This document shows, piece after piece, positions 20,724 to 32,883 of a stretch of 64,000 nt of DNA. The DNA lies in the NCBI RefSeq assembly GCF_963678975.1, contig NC_089281.1:23106765-23170764 (forward strand), in the 5' to 3' direction. Position 1 is the first letter of the stretch, and every line of letters begins with the position of its first letter. A model generated the notes under the pieces. It worked only from the letters and a program-made list of their open reading frames with translations, had not been told where the DNA came from and made no database searches. The stretch comes from Dysidea avara (Eukaryota > Porifera > Demospongiae > Dictyoceratida > Dysideidae). The position numbers were made by a program, and so were the translations under genes.

Positions 20724-22994
20724 CTGTTCAGATATGATAATATATGTATTATATAGTACAGAATAGTGGTTGTTTGTGTTTTTTTTTTTTAAAAACTAAT
20801 AGTTTTTCTAAGTGCCTATTAGTGCTATGCAGTGAAGCAGCCATGGAGTGCACCAGTTATTATCAGAAAGAATAAAATCCCATGCATGCATGTAGCTCTG
20901 TCAAGATTGTAGGCAGGAGGGGCCGGAACAAACTCATATCAAAACATATGTATGGGAGTTGTCAAGTCAAGCATTTTCAAGTGGTCAACATTAAAAATTT
21001 TCAAAACACTGAGTTAAACCCTTAAAATTTAAGAATTATACATTAAATCAATCTAATGTCTGTTTAATATCTTTTTTGAAACCTCAACTTGGTAAAACAG
21101 GCTGATCATAAAATCTCATCATTCCTTGTCATTCGTTGTCCAATGGAAAATATTACACTACATACAAAACATACAAAATCTCTACAGTCACACCATACAA
21201 TAAAAGAAAGCCCTTGAATTTCTCTATCCAATGCCAACCGTACAAATGGGAAAACATTGCCATAGTGACGGTTATTTACTAATGATGATGACATAATATG
21301 TGCTCCATACATTTACCAATTGGAAAATTTAATTATCTCGGCAGGAAAATCCTAATTTACAAGTTGATAACCTCAATCAAATTCGCTAAATTTGGTATCA
21401 TTCTACACAGCGAAGTATGCTTAATAAGACTCCGACCATACAAATTGTTAAACAGGTTAGTTTACAGAGATATGTTGAAAAGCACATGTTTTTACAGGCA
21501 TTCTGAACTCGCAAAGTTCGTGGTACAAGGCTCCTTTTTAGCTTCCCCATCGTTACTACACAAAGAACTTACACATGAATCGAATCGCCTTTCATCAAGG
21601 AATCTGATAAACCAAACTTTGTGTCTGTCAACCAGAGTATATGGAAGTTATGGTGCCTTGTTTAGAAGATGATGTTATTTTATGCGAAACGGGTGTAACC
21701 TATTCGGAAATCTGGAATATTTTACAAAAGTTTTGATATGTCCTATTTCAGTGTCAGAAAATTTAAAGCATGACCTTTTATTACAGCTATTGAATTATTC
21801 CTAAAGTATATAAAGATTAATTTTTCAGCACAAAAATGGTTGTAAAGGTTATCAAAGGTCAAATGTGTGATGGTCCTAAAATTTAAAGTACCTTATAACA
21901 TACTACTGTACCAAGTTTCATACTTATATCATCATTTTTCACTCATCTGCTGTATTACCTGTACAATTGACTGTTTTGTGAAAATGTCTACTTGCATTTT
22001 GCTTAGCATTACACATCATGAACCACGATAGTGGGTTCATAATAGGGATCGCAGTGGAATTTTTGAAAATCCTAATAGAGCAGTCACCTAAAACCAGCCT
22101 TAGAAAGCAGACTCGAGCATAAAACAACACTCAGAAGGCTTATTATCAAATACTGAACTCAGACAAATAGTGATATAGCAGTAAAAATGGTCTAGACGAA
22201 ATTTAGAAACATTCAAAAATTGCAAATTTTACACGAATTGTTCATATCATTATTTTGTTTCACTCGTGTACAGCCCAAGGCTTCCATTTTTTCGCGATAA
22301 AAACTACACAGCCTTACTCACTGAGTCCTTCCGCGTGTCCATGCCCATTAATTAACCCGTACTCCACAGATCGCTAACCGGCCTCCACATCGATAAATTT
22401 CTAAGTTCTTCGCCATTGCCTGGCCAGCTGTTCCGTATATGGAAAAAGCCATAGAAGAACAAAATTACGGGATTTTGTGTGCTCAGGATGTATAGTCTTT
22501 ATAACGTTTAGATGGCAGATTGAAGTTGTGCAGCACTCTTTTACCTTACAAGATCGTCATAATAGGGTCTCTAGTGAGCTTCCCATCTTGCTACAAGAAG
22601 CCGTTCAAGCGTGCATGCAAGGCATCCAGTTTATTCTTCTTCCTAGCCATCACAGTGAGTGCTTTGTTTGTCTATTATAGGTGGAAGATAAATGGTAGCG
22701 CTGATATCATGGCTGCTTTTCACACGCAAAAAAGGTTGGGTGGGGTGTTTATTACAACCCTACCATTTAAAAATATTTTGTGGTCTAACCACATATCATC
22801 AACAACCCTCCCATATGGTATCCATGTCATAAACAACTTACAGAGTGTGAAGCCTGACAGTCTTATATGGGAGGATTGTGTGCTACTGTGCTTAATCTGC
22901 TTATGTCACTGTAACTAGCTACTGTGTACTCACTCTAGCACATTCTCCGATCAGCTAGTGACATTGACAGTTGCAAACATTTAGCTATGACCAC
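20724..22994. other. No gene recognised
   Basis: Several 60-130-codon frames exist on both strands (for example 21298-21672 and 22520-22918), but none shows a domain, conserved motif or coherent splice sites. The GC content rises around 22300-22470. I cannot assign a function. Confidence 0.35.
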
Positions 22995-23803
22995 GGGTGT
23001 AACTAATCACTGGACTGGACTACTGGACTGGAACACTGGACTGGACTACTGGACTGACATATTTTTGGTTTTTACACATTCTGAGGTTGGTTTATTGAGT
23101 CTTGCTAGCTAAGGACCTTCAGAAAACTTGCAGTCTGCTACTAAAATGATGAGTATGAGGAGTGGAGTAAGCAAAAACTGACTTCTCACTACTTGTTATG
23201 CTCTACAGCATTTATACACTTCTTAGTATTGTGTTTTGGAGATTGTAATATCTAACCAAAAATCATTTTACTATATTTGTACTACCTATGATACACCCGT
23301 AGCCTTAAACTAAATAGCTCAGACCCATGGGACACAACCTATCCTTCCTAAGACTACTGTAGCTAAGTTCGTTCATACATGTAATATACAAACTCATTGT
23401 ACAACTGTAGGTATTTTCTGCTATCATGATCAGTTCTTACATGTGCTGGTTGGTGTACTACTACAATATGTGACCAAATTTACAAGCTTGCTACTATCTC
23501 CAAGACGTTATTGTTGATTAGCCATAACTAGCACATTCCCTGCAGCATACTGATAAGGAGTATAGGTATATGTACTGTAGAAGAACATAATAAATAGAGA
23601 TGAAATCACTAGAAGTAGGTTTTTGCTTACTCCACTCCTCACACTCATCATTTTAGTAGCAGACTGAAAGTTCTCTGAAGGCCCTTGGCTAGCAAAACTC
23701 AATAAAACCAACCTCAGAATGTGTAAAAACCAAAAATATGTCAGTCCAGTAGTCCAGTCCAGTGTTCCAGTCCAGTAGTCCAGTCCAGTGATTAGTTACA
23801 CCC
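22995..23803. mobile_element. 809-bp nonautonomous DNA transposon, hAT-like
   Basis: The ends GGGTGTAACTAATCACTGGA and their inverse start about 210-bp terminal inverted repeats rich in CTGGACTGGACTA subrepeats. The flanks TATGACCAC (22986-22994) and TATGACGAC (23804-23812) look like an 8-9-bp target duplication with one mismatch. Such a duplication length fits hAT-type transposition. No transposase frame. Confidence 0.8.
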
Positions 23804-23814
23804 TATGACGACAT

Positions 23815-24688
23815 GCTAACCAGACTTTGCTGACTATGCCTATGGTGTTCCACTTTGTGACTCACTGTTGCTAGCAGGCTACACCTAGGCTTTCCAGGGC
23901 TAGAGCCCAGTCTAAGTCCTGGCAATTGGAACTCAATATTCCAGCTTAAAGTACTCCTGCATGCATGGGTAATGACTGCCAAATCCCTGGTAATCATGTA
24001 AGACTGGCTACGCCACTGGCCACTGGTAGTGACATTGTGATTTGTACATGTAGACACCGGCATAGGAAGACTTTTCGGCCAAGCCTAGCCATCTCCTCCT
24101 ATTTAGCTTGATTAACACCAACTCGCACGGTTGCTGCTTTATTCAGCCCTGTTCATACCTGCATTTATACAAAGGTGTTGTAAGTGTCATCGCTACAATA
24201 ATAGCACTACAGCTACAATGTATAGCAATGTATAGCTATCTCTTCACTACCTATTCTGCTAGACAACTCTACACCTATAATGCACGTGCTTGATGTATGC
24301 ATTGTTATATCACGTGAAAATTTATCTTCTCTTTTGAAAAAAAAATTGGACTCTACAGGAAATAAAACACTAACAGTTACCATTCATATAACTTGTATCA
24401 TAGAGTTTCATTCTTGTCCTTCTGTTAGAATAAACACCTAAGACATCTTGTTCTTCTTCAAGTCTCCTGTGCTGCTATCAACACTGTCTCCTGTATGATA
24501 GGTGCACGATCAATAATTCTTCTGACAGATAGGTAGCTCATATAGCAGTGTGTTTTCAGCAATGGCACCAAGTGTGACGATGATGGCTCAAATACTGAGT
24601 ATAGACTAGGAATTAATGTATCCTGCCTTATATTTTGTGTGTACAAATCAGGATGAAAATACAGTCTTTATCATAGATTACAAAAGTA
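23815..24688. other. No gene seen
   Basis: Non-coding, with short frames only and no repeat family recognised. Confidence 0.35.
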
Positions 24689-25020
24689 ATATTACATTAA
24701 CATATCTAATGAGTTAGCCTTTTAAACTAAGGAATCTCTGTTAGCTTACCGGCTACACTAATGTGTCAATTAACTTATAATCCGTAAATGGATTTGGAAT
24801 AAAGTACACTAACTAGACATATTAAAATTTCGCTGGGATGGTAATGTAAACCACAAATCCCTATTTTGACTCTCTATAAATACAAAATTAATGATGCATT
24901 AAGATATCTAGTTATTGAGTTAACTTTTTAAACTGAGGAATCTCTGTTAGCTTACTACACTAATGTGCCAATTAACTTATAATCCATAAATGGATTTGGA
25001 AAAAAGTACACAAACTAGAC
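24689..25020. repeat. About 200-bp imperfect tandem duplication
   Basis: The phrase series GAGGAATCTCTGTTAGCTTA, then CCAATTAACTTATAAT and TGGATTTGGA, then ACTAGACATATTAAAA, occurs at about 24700-24830 and again at 24905-25025, with about 10% differences. The second copy runs straight into the MITE at 25013. Confidence 0.8.
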
Positions 25021-25262
25021 ATATTAAAAATTTAAAATAAGAAATAGGGATCACTGAAAAAAGCCACAAAACAAGAAGGGATCGCTGGGGTGGTAATGCA
25101 AACCACAAATCCCTATTTTGACTCTCTATAAATGTTCCATTTGAGTATAAAGAGTCAAAATAGGGATTTGTGGTTTACATTACCACCCCAGCGATCTCTT
25201 CTTGTTTTGTGGCTTTTTTCAGCGATCCCTATTTCTTATTTTAAATTTTTAATATGTCTAGT
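25013..25262. mobile_element. About 250-bp MITE, almost entirely inverted repeat
   Basis: Starts ACTAGACATATTAAAAATTT and ends with the inverse. Arms of about 115 bp carry GATCGCTGGGGTGGTAATG and CACAAATCCCTATTTTGACT around a 15-20-bp loop. A partial copy (TTCGCTGGGATGGTAATG) sits at about 24830-24890, so the family inserted next to itself or was partly deleted. Confidence 0.9.
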
Positions 25263-25503
25263 ATAATTGTAAATAACATTACAAGTATAGAATGTCACTC
25301 ACTATTTTGAACTTGACTAATCACCACTGCACCCTCTGCCAACATTCCTATAATAACACACAAATTTCACTTACATATCCTACGCCAAAATCACATGCCA
25401 GTAGAATAAAGGGTGCAGGATAGCCTACTGTTAAGAAAAAGGAATACACAGAACCAAACTGGTCCTTTTATATTTCTACCTAGGATTCCACAGTGTACTA
25501 GGT

Positions 25504-26293
25504 ATCAAGACACACAGTAGCGTGTCATGCTACCCAAGAATCCTGCATGCCACACTGTGAGTATATTGACAGGAAGAAAATGCGATTTTTACACATACGT
25601 CCTGTATGTAGCTCTGTGATCCCTTATCCAACTATAGTAAACCAAATTTGCTACAGAAGTGCTGCCCAGGACGAGGAGTCTACATGCCAAATTTGAAGAA
25701 AATCGCTCCAGACATTTCTGAGATACGAGCAGCCAAAATTTTGTTTTAATTTCTTCATTTTTTTCTTTGCACTTTGTAAACTCCACCATAAAACACCAAT
25801 GCGTGTTCCAATCAGGCTGAAATTCCGCACACATAAAGGGCTCATTAAAGCGGATTTCACTACCAAGTTTGGTAGGAATTCAATGAACATTCACAGAGTT
25901 ATGACCAATCATTTGCATAAAATAAGATTGAACTTCTGTCATGCCCACAGGGTAAACCCCTTAAAGGAGTGAGCTGAAAATTGCTATGTGGATGGAGAAA
26001 CCATCGTAGGAGTGCCTTGTTTGTGGTTTGAAAGGAATCCATCGAGATGACACAAAACCCAACCTGTGTCACAATTATGCGATCGAATTTTATGAATAAA
26101 AAACTATTAGTTTTCATGCCTACCAGGCAAACAGCTTAGAGCAATGAGTTGAAAATCAGTATGTAGCTGGAATAATCATCATAGAAAGTCCTTGCAGTAG
26201 TACAGAAGAATCGGATTACAAACCACTTAGTTATGATTCAAAAGCGAACTACATGTAGCAAAAGCGAGATCAAGATACTCTTATAGAATAGTC
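25504..26293 (-). repeat. 800-bp dispersed repeat, copy 2 (inverted)
   Basis: Reverse complement of the repeat at 16786-17595. It starts TCAAGACACAC, passes through CACACTGTGAGTATATTGAC and ends in a variant of the 20-bp motif (GATACTCTTATAGAATAGTC, 26274-26293). Confidence 0.8.
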
Positions 26294-27506
26294 ATTATTA
26301 TTATCATTATTACTAGGACTGGGTCACATACAACCAAGTACATGTACAAATGGGACAAACTAACAACAGGGAAAGGCATATCAAGACTTCCGGTAGTGAG
26401 TCGCACGGCCAAGGAAAGTAGGGCGCGCGACTACCGTGAGTTATTTACATGAACAACTAACTCTAATAGAACGCGCACCTAAAACCTACCTTTAAAACTA
26501 TTCTTTTGTAAAAAAAACCTCGCGATACACAAAACCTTTGGTATATTGTTATATAAGCGTATTACTAAGTAAGTAATCCCTGTTATATTGTAGTAACACC
26601 GCATGAAATTTTGCTGAAAATGTCGTATTCTTCTTCTTCTTCGCATACTCGTTAGTGCAAGCCGCCCATTCTTTTTACTCTTATATCTTACACTGTGATT
26701 ATTCCACAGCCTTGGATTTGCTATTACAAGTTCTTTGGCTAGTTAAGTTTCTTCAGTACAAATCTTGGAACTCCACCTCTCTTGTGAGAGCCACCATAAG
26801 CAATTTTCTCAAAGTTTGATTCATTCATTCTTTTACTTCATGGGACAATCTTTGATATGTAATTAAACATATGGAGTAGTTTTGCTCGATTATGACTTAC
26901 TGTTTTTCTGGGAAGTGGTGAGTTAATTTCCATATGTGATAATAACATCGCCTATGCTAATTGCTGATTTATTTTGCGGTCTTTTAGAACCCTATCTTAA
27001 ATTTAAGTCACCTCTAAATACAGTAGCGTTTATTGACAGTCGGTGAATTCGGTGCAAATTCAGCTGTAAGCGTCAACGCTAGGTGAACATGATCTGTGTA
27101 GTAAACTCAATGAACTTGCTATCACTCATGCTATTCTCGCAAGTGTTTGTTATTCAGTTGTCATTTAATAGTGGGCGGGTCTAAAGTAGCTAACGCATTT
27201 CAATGGACAATCCAGTACAATAAGAAGTTTGGGGCACATTCTCACCTGCCGGAAAATGGCCTTTACTCAATCGGTTCACTGATGGTTTTAATTAGAAGCC
27301 ATACCCTACTGAGGTTGCAATACCGACAAGTACCTGCCTACTTGTACCAAACCACATTCTTTGGTTTTGCCACTTCATGTCCCAAGCTATGATGTGGTAC
27401 ACACAATAACTGTTGAAGCTGTTGTAATATCCTAAGGTGGCTTGTATGAAACTAGCTATTAGCTTTATGCATTAATTTTTTCTTGCTCAGTGACAAAAAT
27501 GTGTGA
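26294..27506. other. No gene recognised
   Basis: A GC-richer patch near 26380-26450 and a run of short frames up to about 27400. Nothing supports a gene. Confidence 0.35.
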
Positions 27507-27935
27507 TATCCTAAAACAAAAACAGCCTTGGGGCTGTAAAAAAAGGGCACTGCCAAGCAAAGTAGGATCAATCAAACAAGCCTATTTAACATGACTGGTA
27601 AGAACAAGGACTGATATTAAGTTGCGGCCAAGTAGATTGGAATATTACCATGATCAATCTGTTAAACAACTGGTAAGAACAAGGATTGATATTAAGTTGA
27701 AAAAAAAAAAGCGGCCAAATGACAATTTAATAACAGTTCCATGTGTATTTGCTCTAGTTTTATTATATAGCTATAGCTAGATACAAAGAGAATGGGTAAT
27801 ACTGCATTCACTTGGCCGCAACTTGATATCAGTCCCTGTTCTTACCAGTCATGTTGAATAAGCTTGTTTGATTGATCCTACTTTGCTTGGCAGCACTCTT
27901 TTTTATAGCCCCAAGGCTGTTTTTGTTTTAGGATA
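27507..27935. mobile_element. 429-bp MITE
   Basis: The ends TATCCTAAAACAAAAACAGC and their inverse enclose arms of about 130 bp (CTGCCAAGCAAAGTAGGATC, TGGTAAGAACAAGGACTGAT). The phrase GGTAAGAACAAGGA(C/T)TGATATTAAGTTG occurs twice in the left half, so part of the arm was duplicated. Confidence 0.85.
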
Positions 27936-28735
27936 CTGTGTAGCTAGCACACTGTGGTCAGGTGAATAAGCTACTCCCAGTGGTGAAATATAAACACCAG
28001 GCATATAACAGCACCAGTATAGCTTTCTAAGCTGGTAATTAACCGGAGATGTGACTGCTATATTAGGGTAAGTGACTGCTCTATTAGCAATCTAAACTCG
28101 TCTGCATGATATGTGTATCATGTTTTTTCGATTGTGTTTTGTAATTTGTTCTGTATAATTATTTTGTCTTGTTTTGTAGTAGCTGTGTGTTTCTCCTTGT
28201 AGGCTAACACCTTGTACAGGCTTTGCCTATTGTGTATGCCTACTTGTTTATACTTATACAACCAAGTACTAAGAATAATAAGAAATGCAGTTAAAATTAC
28301 GTCATAAATAATAATGAATTAATAATAATGTTTGAGAAACTACAAGGCCAAAGGCTTCACACTCACCAGGAATAGAATCCATGTAGAACAATGAGACAAT
28401 CGTATAATGGGCGGGTGTTTTCGTGGAGGTGATAGAAACATACGATGATTCTATTTAACGCTGATCAAAACACCTTAGCACGTGACCTGTGTTCCATTGT
28501 GGGTACGTGTTTGCTTGCTCATCGATCAGAGAGAGATGACGGGTTGGAAAGCAGATGTACAATGGGTTAGTGTTAAACAGTCAGGTCACACGTGTTTATC
28601 AGAGCTGGTAGTTTACAGGCGCTTATTAAATACCACTAATGGTTGGTTTCATCAGCCTGTTGAAGAAATGGCACTTGCAAGATAGCTAATGTAAGAAGGC
28701 TGGAAGTAAGTCTCTTATAAATACTATACAATTGA
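27936..28735. other. No gene recognised
   Basis: Holds two imperfect relatives of the 20-bp motif at about 28050-28090 (GTGACTGCTATATTAGGGTA and GTGACTGCTCTATTAGCAAT). A 67-codon plus frame at 28482-28685 has no recognisable domain. Confidence 0.35.
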
Positions 28736-28755
28736 GATACTCTAATAGAGCAGTC
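28736..28755 (-). repeat. Dispersed 20-bp motif (consensus copy)
   Basis: GATACTCTAATAGAGCAGTC, the copy taken as consensus. It is preceded by CAATTGA, as at 48566. Confidence 0.85.
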
Positions 28756-28929
28756 AATTTAGCACACACACTGTGTTTGGTTAGCTACTTTATAGTTCTA
28801 CAAGAAATTAAATCACTAAAGTAGTTAAGTTGTGTGTGTGTTCATCAATTTATACATAAGTAATTATGTCGGAAAGACTTTGGGTTGCGATCCTCTATGA
28901 TATAAAGTGGTATACTGTTCCAAAGAAAA

Positions 28930-29691
28930 GTCATATCTCCATGAATTAATGGTGGACGGAGGAGGAACTAATGACAGGTGATGACTTCTGGTGGATGTAG
29001 TTGACTTAAACATACAGTGGCTATTAAATAAGATGGAAGTGCGCTGGAGGTAAATGTCATGTAGAAAACTGATTGAAGAAATTTTCGCCTTGATTGTAGA
29101 GAAGGGAGATTAAGTTGGGAGCAACAGTCATTTGAGGTAATAGTCCATGAGTTAGTAGTTGGATTCCAATAACTCCCACAGATCCATCGAGCTACCGGAA
29201 CTTCTAGTAGCTGGATATCTCCTGAATTATGTGGGTTCCACACAGTAGTAGCATATTCTAAAGTTGGCCTGACTATAAGCTTTTATATGCAACACACTAA
29301 GCTGTGCGGTTGCAACCAAACATTGATCTGTGCAAACAGTTCAATGATTCGGTCCCTTAATTTGCTGGCAACAAACTTGCAATGCTTGGACCAGCTTAAC
29401 TTTGGAGTCCACTATCAGGTCAAGATACTTCACGGGGCTACACCATAAAATTGGTTGGTTGTTAGTGGATGAAATTGGTTTCTGTTTGTTGGTGATCATC
29501 AATGCTTCACATTTTGTGGAATTCAATTTCAGCTGCCAACGATTAGCCCAACAAGTAATAGCAGAGAGATCATCTTGTAAGGCTGAACAGTCCTTGATGG
29601 TGTTAGCCAGAGCATATAGTAGTACATCATCTGCAAACAACTTAACAGTAGAATGCTTAACAGTCACCTTAATAGAACATTCAGCTACCAA
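28930..29691 (-). pseudogene. LINE reverse transcriptase fragment
   Basis: Minus-strand frames encode the second half of a LINE RT: VKLFADDVLLYALANTIKDC (catalytic FADD), then WANRWQLKLNSTKCEALMIT, then in another frame VRPTLEYATTVWNPHNSGDI and the C-terminal block. A frameshift near 29300 and a lost N-terminal half make it dead. It differs in sequence from the LINEs at 2.5-5.8 kb. Its upstream end is cut exactly at the 20-bp motif at 29692. Confidence 0.8.
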
Positions 29692-29711
29692 GATACTCTA
29701 ATAGAACAGTC
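29692..29711 (-). repeat. Dispersed 20-bp motif at the LINE/satellite junction
   Basis: GATACTCTAATAGAACAGTC. It separates the truncated LINE from the minisatellite, mirroring the arrangement at 16786. Confidence 0.85.
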
Positions 29712-30270
29712 ACCATGCAGCTACAAATAAACAATTCAGTCACCCTGTAGGGAGATTAGCTTGAAACCAATTTACCTTGTAGAGTTCAGTCACAAACAAA
29801 TCACTTTGTACAGAGTTCAGCTACAAGCAATTAAGTTACCCTGTAGAGAGCTCAGCTAGAAACAAGTCACCCTGTAGATAGATTAGCTAAAAACAAATCA
29901 CCCTGTAGAGAGTTCAATTAGAAAAACTCACCCTGTAAAGAGTTCACGTCCTGTAGAGAGATCAGCTAGAAAAAATTACCCTTTAGAAAGTTCAACTACA
30001 GACAAATTATCCAGCAGAGAGTTCAGCTACAAACAAATCTGCCAGCTACGAAAAAATCACCCTGTAGAGAGATCAGCTACAAACAAATCACACTGCAGAG
30101 AAAACAGTTACAAACAAATCACACTGTAGAGAGATCAGCTAGAAAAAGTTACCTTGTAGTGTAGAGAGTTCAAGTCACCCTGAAGAGAAATTACCTAGAA
30201 ACAAGTTACCCGTAGAGAGTTCAGCTACAAACAAATTACCCTGCAGAGAGTTCAGCTACAAAACAATAAT
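29712..30270 (-). repeat. Second array of the 31-bp minisatellite, inverted
   Basis: Tandem AGAGTTCAGCTACAAACAAA plus TCACCCTGT units, the reverse complement of the array at 14830-16740. About 18 copies, more degenerate. It is bordered by the 20-bp motif on one side and the MITE core on the other. Confidence 0.93.
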
Positions 30271-30280
30271 AAGCCACCCA

Positions 30281-30436
30281 GCACCAAATTCACCTGCATT
30301 GTCGTTATTAAAATTTTTACCATTAACTTACCATCACAGCCATTTCTTGGCTGCCACCTTGGATTTCACATCTTGTTTCACCATGGCCTTTTTGGGGGCT
30401 GCACCTTTCTTTACAGCTTGGCTGTTTTGATTAGAT
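30281..30436. mobile_element. Truncated copy of the 222-bp MITE
   Basis: GCACCAAATTCACCTGCATT through to TTTGATTAGAT matches the right three-quarters of 14431-14652. The left arm is missing where the minisatellite begins. Confidence 0.8.
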
Positions 30437-31214
30437 ACATTTACCTGTTCAGCAACAGGTGACAGGGAAGCCCAAGCATACATAAGCTACCACCAACTAG
30501 CCAACTATCCACAGTTGTTGATTATAATCACCAGCTAAACAGCTAATGAGAAAGTTTAAGCCAGGCAATCATGCACATGCCTTTAGCAACACGCAAAAAT
30601 TTATGATATTTCGCACAATAAGACAAAAATTTGAAACCTGTAATGGATAAGTAGGTATGACTCCTTGTTGCAAAAGTCATAAGTCAAACAAACAGCTGGT
30701 CAAATCTGTGATGGTTGCAGATCTCCTTCATGATGCCAAATCGCAGATAGAATTGTACAATGAGACATGTAAATAGTGTTCTGGATATTATAATTTCTTG
30801 ATGTAGAACTTATAATTAATCTCTACTGTACTTTTTGCGTTCATGTAGAGTAGACCATTGCAGATCATTCATTGTATTAGAGCAGGAGGGCATTCTCATC
30901 AACAATTGTGACTGGATTTGCAAAAAGGGGTCTTCCACACACATCCTATTCTATGAGCTTGGAAGACCCTTCAGTCTTGTACGTAGCTTGTCAATATACT
31001 GAAGTAGAGACTCTATATCAACTAGTACAACAACAGGTATAGATGACCTCCCTTGTACTGTACATAGCTAAGGAGAGCTGCTAAAGAGTACGCCCAGCCC
31101 TGAAATGTGTGCTGTGTGTAGTTTTTGTATATATTGTGTTGCTATGTATGTATGTGTTGTGTCTTTTTTGTATTCCAGTACCGAAGAATGGCTTTGCCAA
31201 GTATGCTATACTTG
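30437..31214. other. No gene recognised
   Basis: Non-coding, with a G/C-neutral patch near 30880-31060. Nothing is assigned. Confidence 0.35.
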
Positions 31215-31330
31215 TTAGTCTATAACCTTGTTTGACCCACCTGGCTGTTCAATGTATTGTTGATGTGGATCCCATACAACGTTTGCATATTCTACTATTG
31301 GTCTAGAATATGCAGTAGCTTTAACAGATG
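31215..31330 (-). pseudogene. Small LINE fragment
   Basis: The minus strand reads PIVEYANVVWDPHQQ, the conserved post-RT block of Jockey-superfamily LINEs. About 35 codons only, flanked by unrelated DNA. Confidence 0.55.
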
Positions 31331-31855
31331 GTTGACACTGGCATAATGTTTGCTTCAGAATACTCTATTGAAAAAGGTCAGCCAATAGAAGAACCAGTAG
31401 TAATCCAACACTATTCAATGTGAACTGCCATACTTGCAGGTGTTAAGCGATGGATTGTATCATGGCCAATACCATTTAAATGATGGCTCAAACAACCTGT
31501 GATGGGAGCAATATACCCACTACTATTCAAAATGCATGAATGGAGGCATGAGATTTTATTGATCGTCCTGTATTTATATACCTTTACAATAATGTTTATT
31601 GATCTTTGCTGTTTTAAATCAATGCACATAGGTACATGTACCCAACAGTCTAAATAAGTGCAAAAGTTTCTTTTGTTGTCCGTTTGTTTTTAAAAAAAAA
31701 AACAATAGAAGGTAGCCTAATAATCACTTCTACGTATGCAATCCTATAATTAAGGTGATGATATAGTACTTGGTTCGATTATTACAATTAAGTACTTCCT
31801 ACTTGAGTCTTTCAGGATTCTTATTTACAGTAGAGATGACACTGACCTGACTCTT
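31331..31855. other. No gene recognised
   Basis: The 72-codon minus frame at 31411-31629 has no recognisable domain. Confidence 0.35.
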
Positions 31856-31859
31856 ACCA

Positions 31860-32680
31860 GCCACAGACCTTGTTTTTCCTAGGTAACCACAGACCTTGCT
31901 TCATCCATTAGAGGTAAATATATACCTCACATTCCCAGTAGACTGAGGTAACTACAGACCTCACTTTACCCAGTAGAGGTAACCACAGATCTGGTTTTTT
32001 TTTCTGTAAAGGTTACCACAGACCTCACTTTACCCAGTAGAGGTAACCACAGACCTGTTTTTTTTTTTTTCTGTAAAGGTTACCACAGACCTCACTTCTA
32101 CTCAGTAGAGGTAATATATCTATGCTAAGTAGCATAGATTCAGGTTGCTTGGATACAACTAACACAAAGCATTTTTTTAAAAGATAAAAATATAGCATAT
32201 TCTCACTCCCCTGTGCTCTATCTTTATAAGTGACCACATACCTCACTTCACCGAGTATGTAGAGATAATTACAGACTGTATTTCAGGGTCAACAGACTAT
32301 TCATACCAGCCCACACACAGACCTCATTTTATCCAAGAGGCAACTGTAGGCCTTGTTTCTCTAGTAGAGGCAAGTTGCTTTGCTGGTAGAAGTAACCAGA
32401 CTTTTACCGTAATCAGACAAGTTTCTTTTATTGGGTGACCACACACTCTACATAGATCTAATATTTCCCAGAGGTAACCATAGACTTTAATTATGTATTG
32501 CTATAATCAAATACTGCTTGCAACCTCTTCCTTTCTACCTCTAGTAGGCCTTTTTCAGTAGAGGTGACCATTTTAACACTTGAAGTGTACCACATACCAA
32601 GGAAAACCTCTTTTCTGTAGTGAAGGTGACCATAACCATACCTTTATAACATTGACTATAGGCCTCAATTTAATCTTGGT
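31860..32680 (+). repeat. Degenerate minisatellite (CAGTAGAGGTAACCACAGACCTC...)
   Basis: About twenty degenerate 30-45-bp units built on GAGGTAACCACAGACCT plus CACTTTACCCAGTA. The best-conserved pair is at 31970-32110, where a block including a poly-T tract is duplicated. Spacing varies widely, so it is an old array. Not related to the 31-bp minisatellite. Confidence 0.85.
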
Positions 32681-32740
32681 GAGCAGATGCCACTTGGTAT
32701 GAATCCTAGCAAACACCATTTCCATCTGACATCATGGCAT

Positions 32741-32760
32741 GACTGCTCTATTAGAGTATT
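32741..32760 (+). repeat. Dispersed 20-bp motif
   Basis: GACTGCTCTATTAGAGTATT, one mismatch from the reverse-complement consensus. Confidence 0.8.
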
Positions 32761-32883
32761 TGACTGTTGCAAGGTAGCATTTTTAAAATACTGCTTTACT
32801 TTATTGCCACACTAGATAGAAATTATCATATAAAATGATGATATCACCACTTAATATAGAACAACAATAAGCTGTCAATTACA

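Noticed and set aside
21298..21672. 124-codon plus-strand frame
   Set aside because: No domain, no splice context and biased composition; length is plausible by chance in this much DNA.
22520..22918. 132-codon plus-strand frame with one hydrophobic span
   Set aside because: No homology recognised, no supporting neighbouring exons, and an overlapping frame of similar quality on the same strand.
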